The notes beneath the pieces were generated by a model. That model searched no databases, had not been told where the DNA came from, and saw nothing but the letters and a program-made list of their open reading frames with translations. From Oxalobacteraceae bacterium (GTDB lineage Bacteria > Pseudomonadota > Gammaproteobacteria > Burkholderiales > Burkholderiaceae_D), in the NCBI GenBank assembly GCA_030698225.1, contig JAUYNR010000006.1, positions 1-64,000 of the forward strand: a stretch of DNA of 64,000 nucleotides. The letters run 5' to 3'. Below are positions 1 to 8,215 of this stretch, piece after piece (within the stretch, counting starts at the first letter, position 1; each line of letters begins with the position of its first letter). The position numbers were made by a program, and so were the translations under genes.

Positions 1-140
1 CGCAGCTTTCCGTGGGCGAACGTGTGACATCTTGTCCGAGAGCCGGATGCGGGAAATCCGCCTGTCCGGTTCGATGAGGGGGATGTGGAACCGGGGTCAT
101 GATGAAGTTCCAGAGCTACCGCGCCACATCTCTACTCTAC
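1..140 (+). mobile_element. 3' end of a group II intron (domains V and VI)
   Basis: Positions 40-72 fold as the 33-nt domain V hairpin: GAGCCGGA pairs with TCCGGTTC, an upper GCGG/CCGC stem carries a GAAA-type loop, and the catalytic AGC lies at 41-43. Positions 80-129 give a domain VI-like helix (GATGTGG paired with CCACATC). The element appears to end at CTCTACTCTAC near 140, matching the usual terminal AY of these introns. Any reverse transcriptase ORF lies outside the window. It abuts the 3' end of the last tail gene by about 35 bp, so it was inserted in or just beyond the prophage. The exact 3' boundary is inferred. Confidence 0.8.
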
Positions 141-174
141 ATAAACTGGTTCAACCATAAGGTCTCCAGGCCGT

Positions 175-1107
175 CTAAAACGGCCCGCGATTGGCTTGCA
201 TCCATGCCGTCAGGTACGTCTGCTCAGTGTCGCTGATCTTGCGACTCATGCGGGCCACAAGACTTATCCGATGAGTGGATGCCTCGCCGACAGTATTAAG
301 GTTGCCGAATGCGGGGCGTGTGACGTTGCCAGCGATGACGTCCGGGATGTTTTCCGTAAAGCTGAAGGCATGGTCCGTGGTCACACCGTTGTTAACCAGT
401 CTCACAGTGCCCACATAAGCCGCGCCCACAAGACTGCACCGGATGATGGCCAGCGTCGGCAAATCGTTGGCCGTGTCGCGGGCAATCAGCAATTGATTGG
501 CGCCTGCGCTCTTGTGCTGATACAGCGTATTGCCGCCATTGGTGCCGCTGGTAAAGCCAAAGCGCTGGCCCGCCGTTGCGTCCGAGTTGGTATTGCTCTC
601 GCGCTGGCCGTACAGTCCGCCTACCGCGCCAGCCGTGCATTTGTAAGCAATTGCGATGGTGTAGTCCGCGCTTGTCGCACCAGCCGCCGCAACCAGGTCA
701 GTCGGATCACCGTAAAGCAGCATGACCTGTCCGCCGCCAATGGTCAAGATGGAAGGTCGCCCGTTGATCAGGTTTGCCGAGTCACTGGCGAAGGACGGGA
801 ATCCATTCGCAGGCGAGATAGGCAGGTTGGCATGCCGCTGGGCGAATTTATATGGACCCACCGCACCCTCCACCCAGCTCAAGCGGCTGCTGGCATCCAT
901 CATCTGGACATAGTTGTGGTTGCGCCAGTCCACCACGGCGTGGTCAGCGGCATAGGCCCCCGTGGTCCATCCTGAAACATAGGCTGAGTCGAACCAAAAC
1001 TGCAGGCCGTTCCAGATTTCAGGCATCAAAATAGGGGGCTCGGCCAGTGACAGGACCGGCAAAGACGTATTCGAGGAAACGAAAGGGAGGACGATGATGC
1101 GTGGCAT
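175..1107 (-). CDS. Phage tail/fibre-associated protein with a lectin-like (LamG-type) fold
   Basis: A 310-residue protein, last gene of the leftward tail operon. From about residue 30 it has the look of a concanavalin A-like jellyroll: a WFD start, alternating beta-strand-like segments, and the C-terminal ISDTEQTYLTAWM pattern that closes many LamG-like domains. No enzyme motif is visible. Position after two fibre genes suggests a receptor-binding or fibre accessory role, which is inference. The stop codon sits in a short hairpin (GGCCGT/ACGGCC, 169-185) without a T-run. The group II intron end lies immediately downstream. Confidence 0.7.
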   Translation of the reverse strand: MPRIIVLPFVSSNTSLPVLSLAEPPILMPEIWNGLQFWFDSAYVSGWTTGAYAADHAVVDWRNHNYVQMMDASSRLSWVEGAVGPYKFAQRHANLPISPANGFPSFASDSANLINGRPSILTIGGGQVMLLYGDPTDLVAAAGATSADYTIAIAYKCTAGAVGGLYGQRESNTNSDATAGQRFGFTSGTNGGNTLYQHKSAGANQLLIARDTANDLPTLAIIRCSLVGAAYVGTVRLVNNGVTTDHAFSFTENIPDVIAGNVTRPAFGNLNTVGEASTHRISLVARMSRKISDTEQTYLTAWMQANRGPF

Positions 1108-1121
1108 GGTTGTTCCTGGGA

Positions 1122-3278
1122 TTAAAGGGTGATGATGAATGGAACGCAGTAGTTGCGCGAGACATTGGCCGCGCCCGTGCGATCAGTAAAAACGGCGGGC
1201 GTCGTATCGGAGTCGCACAGCGAGCCATAGCGGGCTGACTGCACGTAGCCCAGGGTCTGCCCACTGGCCGGGGCCACATCGGGCGTGATGCGGATCACAT
1301 CGCCGCCCATGACCTTGACGTTTGCGGCCTGGATGGTTCCGGCGCTGTGCTCCAGCCCGTAGGACATGGTGACCTTGAGGTGGTGCGTCGTGCCTTGAGG
1401 CGGAATGACAAGCTGCAATGGCGCTTTCGGTACTGCAAACCGGATGTAGATATGCGCGGCGTCAAACCAGACTGACAGCGGCTTGAGAGGCACCCAGCTT
1501 GCACCCTCCAGCACCACCTTGGCATAGACCTTACCGAGCTGCTCCCCGTGATTGCGGGCCGCGTGCGGGTGCATGTGAATGCGCGAGGCAACCGGATAAC
1601 GCGGTGCGGCCAGGTACATATTGAGCCGGGGTGAGGCGTACAGGCCGCTCTCGACCGCCGTCAATTGCCGGGTGTTGAGAGCGGCATGGGTATTGACTCG
1701 CGCAGCCTCGGTGGTATAGGCCGATGTGTCGGTGTAGCCGCTGGCCACCCACTGGATATAGCCTGCGCCCGATGGCGTTTCTGCCGTGCCGGAATAATTC
1801 GATTCTTCGACAATCATGCAGGGCCTGATGGTTTGCCCTGTTGCCAGCATCAGGTCGGCGCTATAGATAACCCAGAACGCCTGCAGTTCAGCCTCGTAGG
1901 CTGCATTCGTGTAGTCGTTCTCACCTTGCAACCACACCATATCTGCCCGATAGAGGCGGCTTCCGATGGACGCGGCCAAGGCTGCTGTTTTAGCCGCTAT
2001 CCACATGCCCTGGTAGTAGGGTGTGGCGCAAGTGGCGTAGGCGTAATCCAAAATGGACGCCATGGTCTTGCCAGCGGTCTGCATCAGGTATTCAGCGGAC
2101 GCTGCGGAAATAGTGATGCCGCTGGCTGCGCCTGCCGTGATTTCTGCTGTCGTGGGCTTGTCCAGATAAGCCAGCGACTGGCCGCCAACGCCATGGCCGA
2201 ACACACAAAACTGCTTGTCGGGATAGTGCGTGGCAACAGAATCGACCAGCCCGTGCACCGGCCCTTCGCCGTAGTCGCTGCCCAGCGCGCTAGCCGTCAG
2301 ACCGACTAGGCTGGCGCGGTCAGCCGCCAGCGTCCAGGTGTCACCAGTCCTGGCGGTCGTGATTTTCGATGCGCCGTCCATCTCGCCCGCATAACCTGGC
2401 GGGTACGTGCCCCACACCATGGGAACGCGCCAGGTCTGGCTAAAGCTCACGTCGCCCTGGGCATTCGATTGGCCGTACACCACAATAAGGTGGAGTGGCC
2501 TGAGTGCAGCAACAGCGGAGCCGTTTTCCAGAGCCAAAATCCGCAGATCACGTACTGGCGAGTACGGATCGCCGTCGGCTTGCTGCGCCAGCAGCACCCG
2601 ACCAGCGCTGTCGGTCATCGCATAGATGAGGTCCAGCCCTACCGTACCTGCTGCGTTGATGCCAGCCTGCGCGGCAGTTTTAGCATCAATGCGTGCGATG
2701 TGCGGGCTGACCAGATCGCCGTTTTCCGTAATATCAAAGAGCAGCTTGCCATCAAGGTCTGCTACCGCAAAAACCCCGGCAGTCGGCGCGTCAACGTGTC
2801 GCACGTCCAGCCCGTCATCCTGCAGCGTCTTGACGGCGGCTACGCTAGGGTACGAGGCAATCAGTGCAGATGCCGTGCTGCTGGTGCGCCGGTACTCGTA
2901 AGCCGCCACGTCACCAGAGCCCTGCACCTTGAACGACACGCCATCAGCGACAGCCGCACGGCCAAGTGCCTCGGTCATATAGACGCCAGCTTGTATCAAT
3001 GCTGCGTCGCGGGCCAGTTCAGTAGCTACCAACGCAACTTCGGCGCGAGTGGCCTGAGCTGTGGTCACGATAGTCAATGCATTAGCAAACTGATCGTAAT
3101 CGTCAGATGGCTCCAGACCGGCGGCCTCGATGGTGCGCACGATCGCTTCCTGCAAATAGTTAAACCACTCGGCGCTGCAATAGGTCGGCTCCGACACCCC
3201 CGGCACCGCCGCTTTAAAACCGTCCTTGCCGGCGCCGAACAGGTCGACGGCCCGGTTCGCTGTTGCGATACGTTTCAT
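1122..3278 (-). CDS. Tail fibre protein with SASA-type carbohydrate esterase domain
   Basis: 718 residues. Residues 1-75 closely resemble the N-terminus of the other fibre gene (3595-4425), sharing AVxLFGAGKDGFKA and EAIVRTIEAAG, so this is probably the virion-anchoring part. From about residue 260 a sialate O-acetylesterase-like (PF03629/SGNH) domain is visible: VVYGQSNAQG holds the probable catalytic Ser, WLQGENDY matches the QGExD block, and HPHAARNHGEQLG supplies a candidate His. It probably deacetylates or trims cell-surface glycans during adsorption. The start overlaps the preceding stop as ATGA. Confidence 0.85.
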   Translation of the reverse strand: MKRIATANRAVDLFGAGKDGFKAAVPGVSEPTYCSAEWFNYLQEAIVRTIEAAGLEPSDDYDQFANALTIVTTAQATRAEVALVATELARDAALIQAGVYMTEALGRAAVADGVSFKVQGSGDVAAYEYRRTSSTASALIASYPSVAAVKTLQDDGLDVRHVDAPTAGVFAVADLDGKLLFDITENGDLVSPHIARIDAKTAAQAGINAAGTVGLDLIYAMTDSAGRVLLAQQADGDPYSPVRDLRILALENGSAVAALRPLHLIVVYGQSNAQGDVSFSQTWRVPMVWGTYPPGYAGEMDGASKITTARTGDTWTLAADRASLVGLTASALGSDYGEGPVHGLVDSVATHYPDKQFCVFGHGVGGQSLAYLDKPTTAEITAGAASGITISAASAEYLMQTAGKTMASILDYAYATCATPYYQGMWIAAKTAALAASIGSRLYRADMVWLQGENDYTNAAYEAELQAFWVIYSADLMLATGQTIRPCMIVEESNYSGTAETPSGAGYIQWVASGYTDTSAYTTEAARVNTHAALNTRQLTAVESGLYASPRLNMYLAAPRYPVASRIHMHPHAARNHGEQLGKVYAKVVLEGASWVPLKPLSVWFDAAHIYIRFAVPKAPLQLVIPPQGTTHHLKVTMSYGLEHSAGTIQAANVKVMGGDVIRITPDVAPASGQTLGYVQSARYGSLCDSDTTPAVFTDRTGAANVSRNYCVPFIITL

Positions 3279-3595
3279 GATATCTTTTCCTGATTAATAG
3301 TCAAAAATTGCGGCAAGCTCTTCAGGCCGGCCAGCGCGATCTGCGTTTGCACCGCCTTCTGCGATGCGCCTACCATTTCGTTGCGGAAGCTCTCGGTGGC
3401 GGCCGCGCCTTGCCGCACTTCCTTGGCGACATTAATTAGAAGCATCGGAACCCAGTTTGTAGCGCAATCCCATTCATCAATTTCAGCGCCGGTTTGTGGA
3501 TGTGCGCCGCGTACATTGATGAACCTGATGCACTGAATTCCAATGCACTCTTTCTTAATATCCGGACAATATTTGCCCTGTTCTAATTTAGCCAT
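3275..3595 (-). CDS. Small Cys-rich protein of the fibre cluster
   Basis: 106 residues, coupled at both ends (TAATG with the upstream fibre gene, ATGA with the downstream one). Four cysteines lie in the first half (CPDIKKECIGIQC and, later, WDCATNW), suggesting metal binding or disulfides. No signal peptide or membrane segment. The sequence is not recognised. Sitting between two fibre genes, it may be a fibre chaperone or a structural adaptor; this is inference only. Confidence 0.75.
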   Translation of the reverse strand: MAKLEQGKYCPDIKKECIGIQCIRFINVRGAHPQTGAEIDEWDCATNWVPMLLINVAKEVRQGAAATESFRNEMVGASQKAVQTQIALAGLKSLPQFLTINQEKIS

Positions 3596-4425
3596 TAGTC
3601 TTTGCTCGCGATGATCACGTCGGTATATTTCACAGCGAAGTCCAGCGCTGTACCGGTAAATGTGGAGGTGCCGGAGAACGCGTGGGTGTGCGCTTCGCCG
3701 CCGCCGGTGGCGTTAGTGGTAGCCGAACCTGGAGAAAGATACTGTGAGCCCCCCAATGGATACGTTGATGTATCGCCGTTGCCGGTCGTATTTGTCTCGA
3801 TTGAATGGGTGTGACTCGGCATCTGAGCAATGGTCAGCGCGGTGTCGCCAACCGATCCCGTATTAGCAATAGAACCGGCCGGCGTCCTGGACTCGAATGC
3901 CGTTGTGAAGTCCACCGTGCCGCCTGAACCTGCCGCGCCGCTGACCACGCGCAGCGCGGCATTGTTGAACGTGGTGTCTTTCGTCCAGCCGACCGGCGCC
4001 GCCGTTTGCTGGAACAGCATCCGGCTGCCGCTTGGGATGACCGCGTTGGCCTTGGTCGTCGCGTCGGTGGCCGCAGCAGCGATCGCCGCAGCCTGCGCCG
4101 CGTTGGTCTTGGTCGTTGCATCGGTCGCCGCAGCAACCTGCGCGGCATTAGCCTTGGCCGTCGCGTCGGTAGCGGCAGCAGCGATCGCCGCATCGCGCGC
4201 GGCGGCATCGAGGGTGTTGAGCGCCGTGACGAACTGGTCGTAATCCGCCTCGGACAGCGCAATGCCTGCCGCTTCGATGGTGCGCACCAGCGATTCCTGC
4301 ACGTGGTTGAACCATTTTTCCGTCAGTTCGGTGGCCGGGGCAACGCCCGGTACGCTGGCCTTGAAGCCATCCTTGCCCGCACCGAACAAAGCGACTGCAC
4401 GGTCGGGGCTGTCAATACGTCTCAT
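3595..4425 (-). CDS. Tail fibre protein with tail-collar domain
   Basis: 276 residues. The N-terminal 75 residues form the same anchoring segment as in the esterase fibre. Residues 80-130 consist of Ala-rich imperfect repeats (ATDATxKxNAAQ), probably a helical shaft. After PSGSRMLFQQTAAPVGW, typical of phage tail-collar domains, comes a Gly-rich tip with paired HTH motifs (PSHTHSI and EAHTHAF), a metal-binding pattern known from T4 gp12-like fibres. It is the likely primary host-recognition fibre. It overlaps the DUF2313 gene by ATGA. Confidence 0.88.
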   Translation of the reverse strand: MRRIDSPDRAVALFGAGKDGFKASVPGVAPATELTEKWFNHVQESLVRTIEAAGIALSEADYDQFVTALNTLDAAARDAAIAAAATDATAKANAAQVAAATDATTKTNAAQAAAIAAAATDATTKANAVIPSGSRMLFQQTAAPVGWTKDTTFNNAALRVVSGAAGSGGTVDFTTAFESRTPAGSIANTGSVGDTALTIAQMPSHTHSIETNTTGNGDTSTYPLGGSQYLSPGSATTNATGGGEAHTHAFSGTSTFTGTALDFAVKYTDVIIASKD

Positions 4426-5006
4426 GGCAACGCCTTATATTTGAAAAGGAGATAGGTGTGACCCGGTTTCAGCCTGCTGAAAACGCACTCCAGCTTGCCC
4501 ATCAGGTAGTAATCGACTGCGTCAGTACAAAACGAGTCGGCACGGAAGAAACCATGGTTGTCGCCCTGGTGCGGCAGGTTGACCTGCCACGCCAGCCGCC
4601 ACACCTCGTCGAGCAGCGGGCTTTCGCACGACATTTCGCAGCTGGTCGGGACGAACGACGTAATGGCGGTGTCCTGATAGCCCAGCACTGCTGCCAGATT
4701 CTCGAAATAGGGCTTGGAGAGTCCGCCGGTCTCGGCGACCTTGGCGACCAGATAGGCGCGCCGCTCTTCCAGCGTGTCGGCGTCGCTGCCGCAGGCGTCC
4801 GGCAGGCCGTAGACGCGCTCCCAGTCGGACAACAGCAGATCGGTGGTGCGTGGATCGATTTCGAGCAACAGCGCCTGTACCAACGACTGGAACGCGTCCA
4901 ATTGCGCACCTTCGGCTGTAATCTCGGCCGACAACGCGGGTGCGGATTTGTCATAGGCAAAGGCCGGCAGCAGCAGCTTTAGCAGGTCGGCATGTGTATT
5001 CATCAC
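4422..5006 (-). CDS. Baseplate/tail protein, Mu gp48-like (DUF2313, YmfQ family)
   Basis: 194 residues, normal for the family. It begins with the characteristic HADLLKLLLPAFAYDKSAP and contains LEERRAYLVAKVAETGGLSKPYFENLA, the hallmark segment of YmfQ/Mu gp48. It follows the gp47 gene with an ATGA overlap and precedes the fibres, exactly as in Mu. Its role is assembly of the baseplate periphery or fibre attachment. No enzyme features. Confidence 0.9.
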   Translation of the reverse strand: MMNTHADLLKLLLPAFAYDKSAPALSAEITAEGAQLDAFQSLVQALLLEIDPRTTDLLLSDWERVYGLPDACGSDADTLEERRAYLVAKVAETGGLSKPYFENLAAVLGYQDTAITSFVPTSCEMSCESPLLDEVWRLAWQVNLPHQGDNHGFFRADSFCTDAVDYYLMGKLECVFSRLKPGHTYLLFKYKALP

Positions 5007-6064
5007 AGCCCGATCGCGACTACACCCAGCGATGGCATCTGAACCTGCGCCGCGTCTACCTGCGTTATGACGTTTGCGGCCGGCGCGGCAAGGTCAAAAT
5101 CGATCACGCCGTCGATGTCGCCCAGGATGGTCTGCACGCGGCTGCGGCGGGCGGTGTCGCCCGGCTTCAAGGTGGCGAAATAAGTGGCCAGCGCAGTCAG
5201 CGCCTTGGCCGTCACCACTGACAGCTGCGTATCTGCGTCCAGCACGACCGTCGCCGCGATATCGACCGGGACCAGTTGCGGCGCCAGCACCATGCAGTCC
5301 GCTTCGACCGGCTTGCGGTCGTTGATGTAGGCGCCGACCGCAGCGCGCAGCAGGTCCGACGGCGGCAGGCCGTTGGAGAGGATCGCGACATCGATGCTGC
5401 CGATGCCGCGCCGGGTCGGGTAGCCAAACGCCGATGTCACGCCCGCCACCTCCAGCGCCCAGCGCGGATAGTCGAATTTATTGCCGCCTGCCGGTGGCTG
5501 GCGCAGCCGGTCCAGTACGCGGGTCAGCAGGGATACCAATGACTCGGCGTCTACGCCACCGCTCATTTGTGCCAGCAGCACGGCAGCGTCGACGCCGACT
5601 GGCGCCGTTTGGAGCACGCCTGGCGTGTCGTCAGGCTGGTTGCCCACCGGCCCGACATTGACTGCGGCGGCTGCCACCGAAACGGTGCCGGCTCCTCCGA
5701 TCGTTCCCAATACCGTAGTCTGATACTGCTTGCCGTCGGCCGTTTGAACGATGGTGGCCAGCGGGATTGCCGCGCCGACGGTGCCGGAAAAACTGACGGT
5801 GCCGGCAGCGCCGACCGCAGGCTTTTGCGTGATGCCGCGTGCCTGAGCGAAGCGCGCCAGATTTTCGGCGTCGGACGTGTCCGGAAAGTACTGGTTGATG
5901 CCCCAGGTGGCGAACTGGTACAGGCCGACGATGGCGCTGGCGATCCCGCTGGCGCGAATGTAGTTGTCGGAGTCAAGGCTGACCGTGACCAGGTTGTCCT
6001 GGTTGCGCCAGTCGCCCAGGATGGTGTCTCGGATTTGTTCTTGAGTGGGAATCGGATACGACAT
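5003..6064 (-). CDS. Baseplate J-like protein (Mu gp47-like)
   Basis: 353 residues. It starts YPIPTQEQIRDTILGDWRNQ and continues with the GIASAIVGLYQFATWGINQYFPDTSDAENLARFA block typical of phage baseplate J/gp47 (PF04865). The C-terminal half has the DxTxxxRRSRVQTILGDIDGVIDF region that ends this family. It forms baseplate wedges in contractile tails. Coupled by TGATG to gp46 upstream and ATGA to gp48 downstream. Confidence 0.93.
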   Translation of the reverse strand: MSYPIPTQEQIRDTILGDWRNQDNLVTVSLDSDNYIRASGIASAIVGLYQFATWGINQYFPDTSDAENLARFAQARGITQKPAVGAAGTVSFSGTVGAAIPLATIVQTADGKQYQTTVLGTIGGAGTVSVAAAAVNVGPVGNQPDDTPGVLQTAPVGVDAAVLLAQMSGGVDAESLVSLLTRVLDRLRQPPAGGNKFDYPRWALEVAGVTSAFGYPTRRGIGSIDVAILSNGLPPSDLLRAAVGAYINDRKPVEADCMVLAPQLVPVDIAATVVLDADTQLSVVTAKALTALATYFATLKPGDTARRSRVQTILGDIDGVIDFDLAAPAANVITQVDAAQVQMPSLGVVAIGL

Positions 6065-6414
6065 CAGGCGACCTTTACGTAATGGGCAAACGTGGCGACC
6101 TCTTTGCCGTTCTGATAAACCTCGCCGATCAGCTGCAGGCGGCCATCGTGGTTCCAGATTGCGTCAACCTCGATGCGGTCGGCGCGGCGGTCATTGATCA
6201 GCGGCTGCAGCGCTTCGCGGGTGTACTGGATCGCCAGGGTTTTGTTGCGTGCGATGTCTTTCATGCGGCGCAGCAGGTGGAGTTTGCTGCCCAGGGCGGG
6301 ATCGGCCCAGTAGCTGCCCAGCGGCACCGTGATGCGCAGATACACCGCGTTGCCCAGGTCGGCAATGCGGCTGCGGTCATAGTCGCCGGTGGCGGGGTCG
6401 ATGCGGGAGTCCAT
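6064..6414 (-). CDS. Mu gp46-like phage protein (baseplate wedge)
   Basis: 116 residues from the ATG at 6414. The sequence DPATGDYDRSRIADLGNAVYLRITVPLGSYW and the later YTREALQPLINDRRADRIEVDA match the gp46 family (PF07409; gpW/gp25-like fold). I chose 6414 over an in-frame TTG at 6453 because a late-promoter motif spans 6421-6463 and the ATG falls 7 nt after its -10-like hexamer. No clear Shine-Dalgarno sequence precedes it, so it may be read from a leaderless mRNA. Confidence 0.88.
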   Translation of the reverse strand: MDSRIDPATGDYDRSRIADLGNAVYLRITVPLGSYWADPALGSKLHLLRRMKDIARNKTLAIQYTREALQPLINDRRADRIEVDAIWNHDGRLQLIGEVYQNGKEVATFAHYVKVA

Positions 6415-6420
6415 GCCGCA

Positions 6421-6463
6421 AGTATCCCCACGCGCGCGTGGGGACGTAATCAAAGCGTTTTAC
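6421..6463 (-). promoter_or_regulatory. Predicted late promoter (copy 1) before gp46
   Basis: On the - strand GTAAAACGCTTTGATTAC (6463-6446) is followed by the palindrome CCCCACGCGCGCGTGGGG and a -10-like GATACT at 6426-6421. Distance and order equal those of three other copies (14173-14215, 18638-18680, 28911-28953). No -35 hexamer is seen, as expected for a Mor/C-activated promoter. Function is inferred from recurrence and position. Confidence 0.7.
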
Positions 6464-6473
6464 TTATTGCAGA

Positions 6474-7097
6474 TTAGGCAGGAGGGTTGGTCTGGGCGCC
6501 GACGGCGTTGACCATGTGGGTATGATCGTGGACCGATTTGCCGTTGGCCGTTATATCGCCAGCGGCTTGCAGGCCGCCCGCCATCTGGCTCGCATCGGCC
6601 GCAGCGGACGTGATGTTGATGGTCGCGGTCTTGGTGTTTTCCGCCACGTCGAGCGCATGCGTCATTGTGACCAGCGGGGTGTCGATCTCGACGCCGAGGA
6701 GCGCCTTGATTTTCAGGGTGTCGCAGGTGATTTCGGCAATCTTGCCGTTGCGCAGCACGATCGAGTTGGCGATGCCGTCATTTTCGTTGAACAGCGCGAC
6801 TTCGCCCGGCTGCAAATTTGCGACGAACAATGCGCCGTTGCTCATCGCCACCACCACGCCGTTGGCGCTGCTGCCGTTCAGGGGAATGATGATCGGCTGC
6901 ATGCCGGCCAACGGAATGCTGCGCAGGCCCGGCTGCTGGAACAGTTCTGCCGCGTTGAACGGCTCGTCGGCCAGCCCCTCCATCTGCAAAATAATGATCT
7001 GTTTGGCGCCATTGGCGCGCTCGAGCTTGCCGCGCAATGCCTGGCGTACGCTGCCCAGCGCATTGTGGATCATCTGCTTGATTTGCCGCGCCTCCAT
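6474..7097 (-). CDS. Baseplate spike / assembly protein V (Mu gp45-like)
   Basis: 207 residues starting MEARQIKQMIHNALGSVRQALRG. It contains the gp45 core (LQMEGLADEPFNAAELFQQPGLRSIPLAGMQ) and a C-terminal HDHTHMV motif, the metal-binding His pattern at the tip of Mu-type spikes. The mid-part DTLKIKALLGVEIDTP is likely beta-helical. It pierces the outer membrane in contractile tails. The start at 7097 overlaps the gp44 stop by one base. An upstream extension in the same frame is only the shadow of gp44. Confidence 0.92.
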   Translation of the reverse strand: MEARQIKQMIHNALGSVRQALRGKLERANGAKQIIILQMEGLADEPFNAAELFQQPGLRSIPLAGMQPIIIPLNGSSANGVVVAMSNGALFVANLQPGEVALFNENDGIANSIVLRNGKIAEITCDTLKIKALLGVEIDTPLVTMTHALDVAENTKTATINITSAAADASQMAGGLQAAGDITANGKSVHDHTHMVNAVGAQTNPPA

Positions 7098-8215
7098 CAG
7101 TTGTTGCCCTCTGCGTAATGACCTTTCTTCTTGCCGTAGCTTGAGCGGCGTTTGGCCTTGATGAACGGCACATTGAGCAGCCAGGTGCCGTCCGGGATCA
7201 GGTGCAGATCGGTGCATGGCCCGGCGCTGCGCGAGCGCGTGAAGGTGCGCCGGATCAGGAAATACACCGCATCAATTCGGTGCGGCTCCGACAGCACATG
7301 CACCCGCATGCCCGGCGTCCACGGCTGGCCGTTGCTGCCCGACGTTGCCACACGGTGGCCGTCAACCTTGACCGTCAGTCTGTCCCTGGCCATGCGGCTG
7401 TCGGCGATCAGCTTGCCGGCACGACGGCTGGCCAGCGCAGACGATTCGCAGTTGCCATCGATCACGATGCGCGGCCGGTACAGGGGCATCGTGTCATCCG
7501 TGGCCACGCCCTTGATATTGTGATGGCCGACATCGCCGTCGCCGGCCGACTGGCCCAGCACCGTGATCTCAGAAAAACTTTGCTGGATGCTCTGGACGCG
7601 CTGGATGCTCTTGACGTTGTTGCCATCGCCATTGAAACGCAGGATCAGATCGGCAACCGGCGCTGTCGTGTAATCCGGCGCGCCTATCACCAGCGTGCCG
7701 TCCGGCGTGAACCACGGCCACACCTGATTCGCTTCGCACGCCGACATCAGCCATTCCCATACGCTCTGGCCGGGCTCGGTATGCACTTTCTGGCGCGGCG
7801 CGGATGGCTTGGCGCGGTAATCAATGGCCTTGATGCCCAGCGGCAGCACTGCTTTTGCAATGATCTGTTCCAGCGTCGCCAGTTGCAGCGACAGCAACGG
7901 CGCCGAGCAATCGAGCAACAGGCTGGCCCGATCGCGACCATACAGCTCGAAATAATGCGCCTGCCTTTCAACCACATGGTCGACGGCATCCACCAGGCCG
8001 TCGAGCAGGATGTCATCGCCGAGCATGACCTTGGCAGTGGCGCCTTCGTAAATGAAGTCGGGCAGCGTGTTGCCAGCCGCATCATTGAACGACGCGGTCA
8101 TGCTCCAGTCGTCGGCGGGGCTGAGCAGATCGCTATCGATGCGGTAGCTTTCCCACTCCTGGTGCGCGCGGCCGCCGATGAGAAGGCTGATTGGCTCATT
8201 GCCCAAAATGCTCAT
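7097..8215 (-). CDS. Baseplate hub protein (Mu gp44/gpP-like, late control D family)
   Basis: 372 residues starting MSILGNEPISLLIGGRAHQEWESYRIDSDLLSPADDWSM (position 8215, ATGA overlap with the previous gene). This opening, plus GDDILLDGLVDAVDH and EWLMSACEANQVWPWFTPDGTLVIGAP, is typical of Mu gpP-like hub proteins. The C-terminus is basic. It joins the tail tube to the spike. Confidence 0.92.
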   Translation of the reverse strand: MSILGNEPISLLIGGRAHQEWESYRIDSDLLSPADDWSMTASFNDAAGNTLPDFIYEGATAKVMLGDDILLDGLVDAVDHVVERQAHYFELYGRDRASLLLDCSAPLLSLQLATLEQIIAKAVLPLGIKAIDYRAKPSAPRQKVHTEPGQSVWEWLMSACEANQVWPWFTPDGTLVIGAPDYTTAPVADLILRFNGDGNNVKSIQRVQSIQQSFSEITVLGQSAGDGDVGHHNIKGVATDDTMPLYRPRIVIDGNCESSALASRRAGKLIADSRMARDRLTVKVDGHRVATSGSNGQPWTPGMRVHVLSEPHRIDAVYFLIRRTFTRSRSAGPCTDLHLIPDGTWLLNVPFIKAKRRSSYGKKKGHYAEGNN

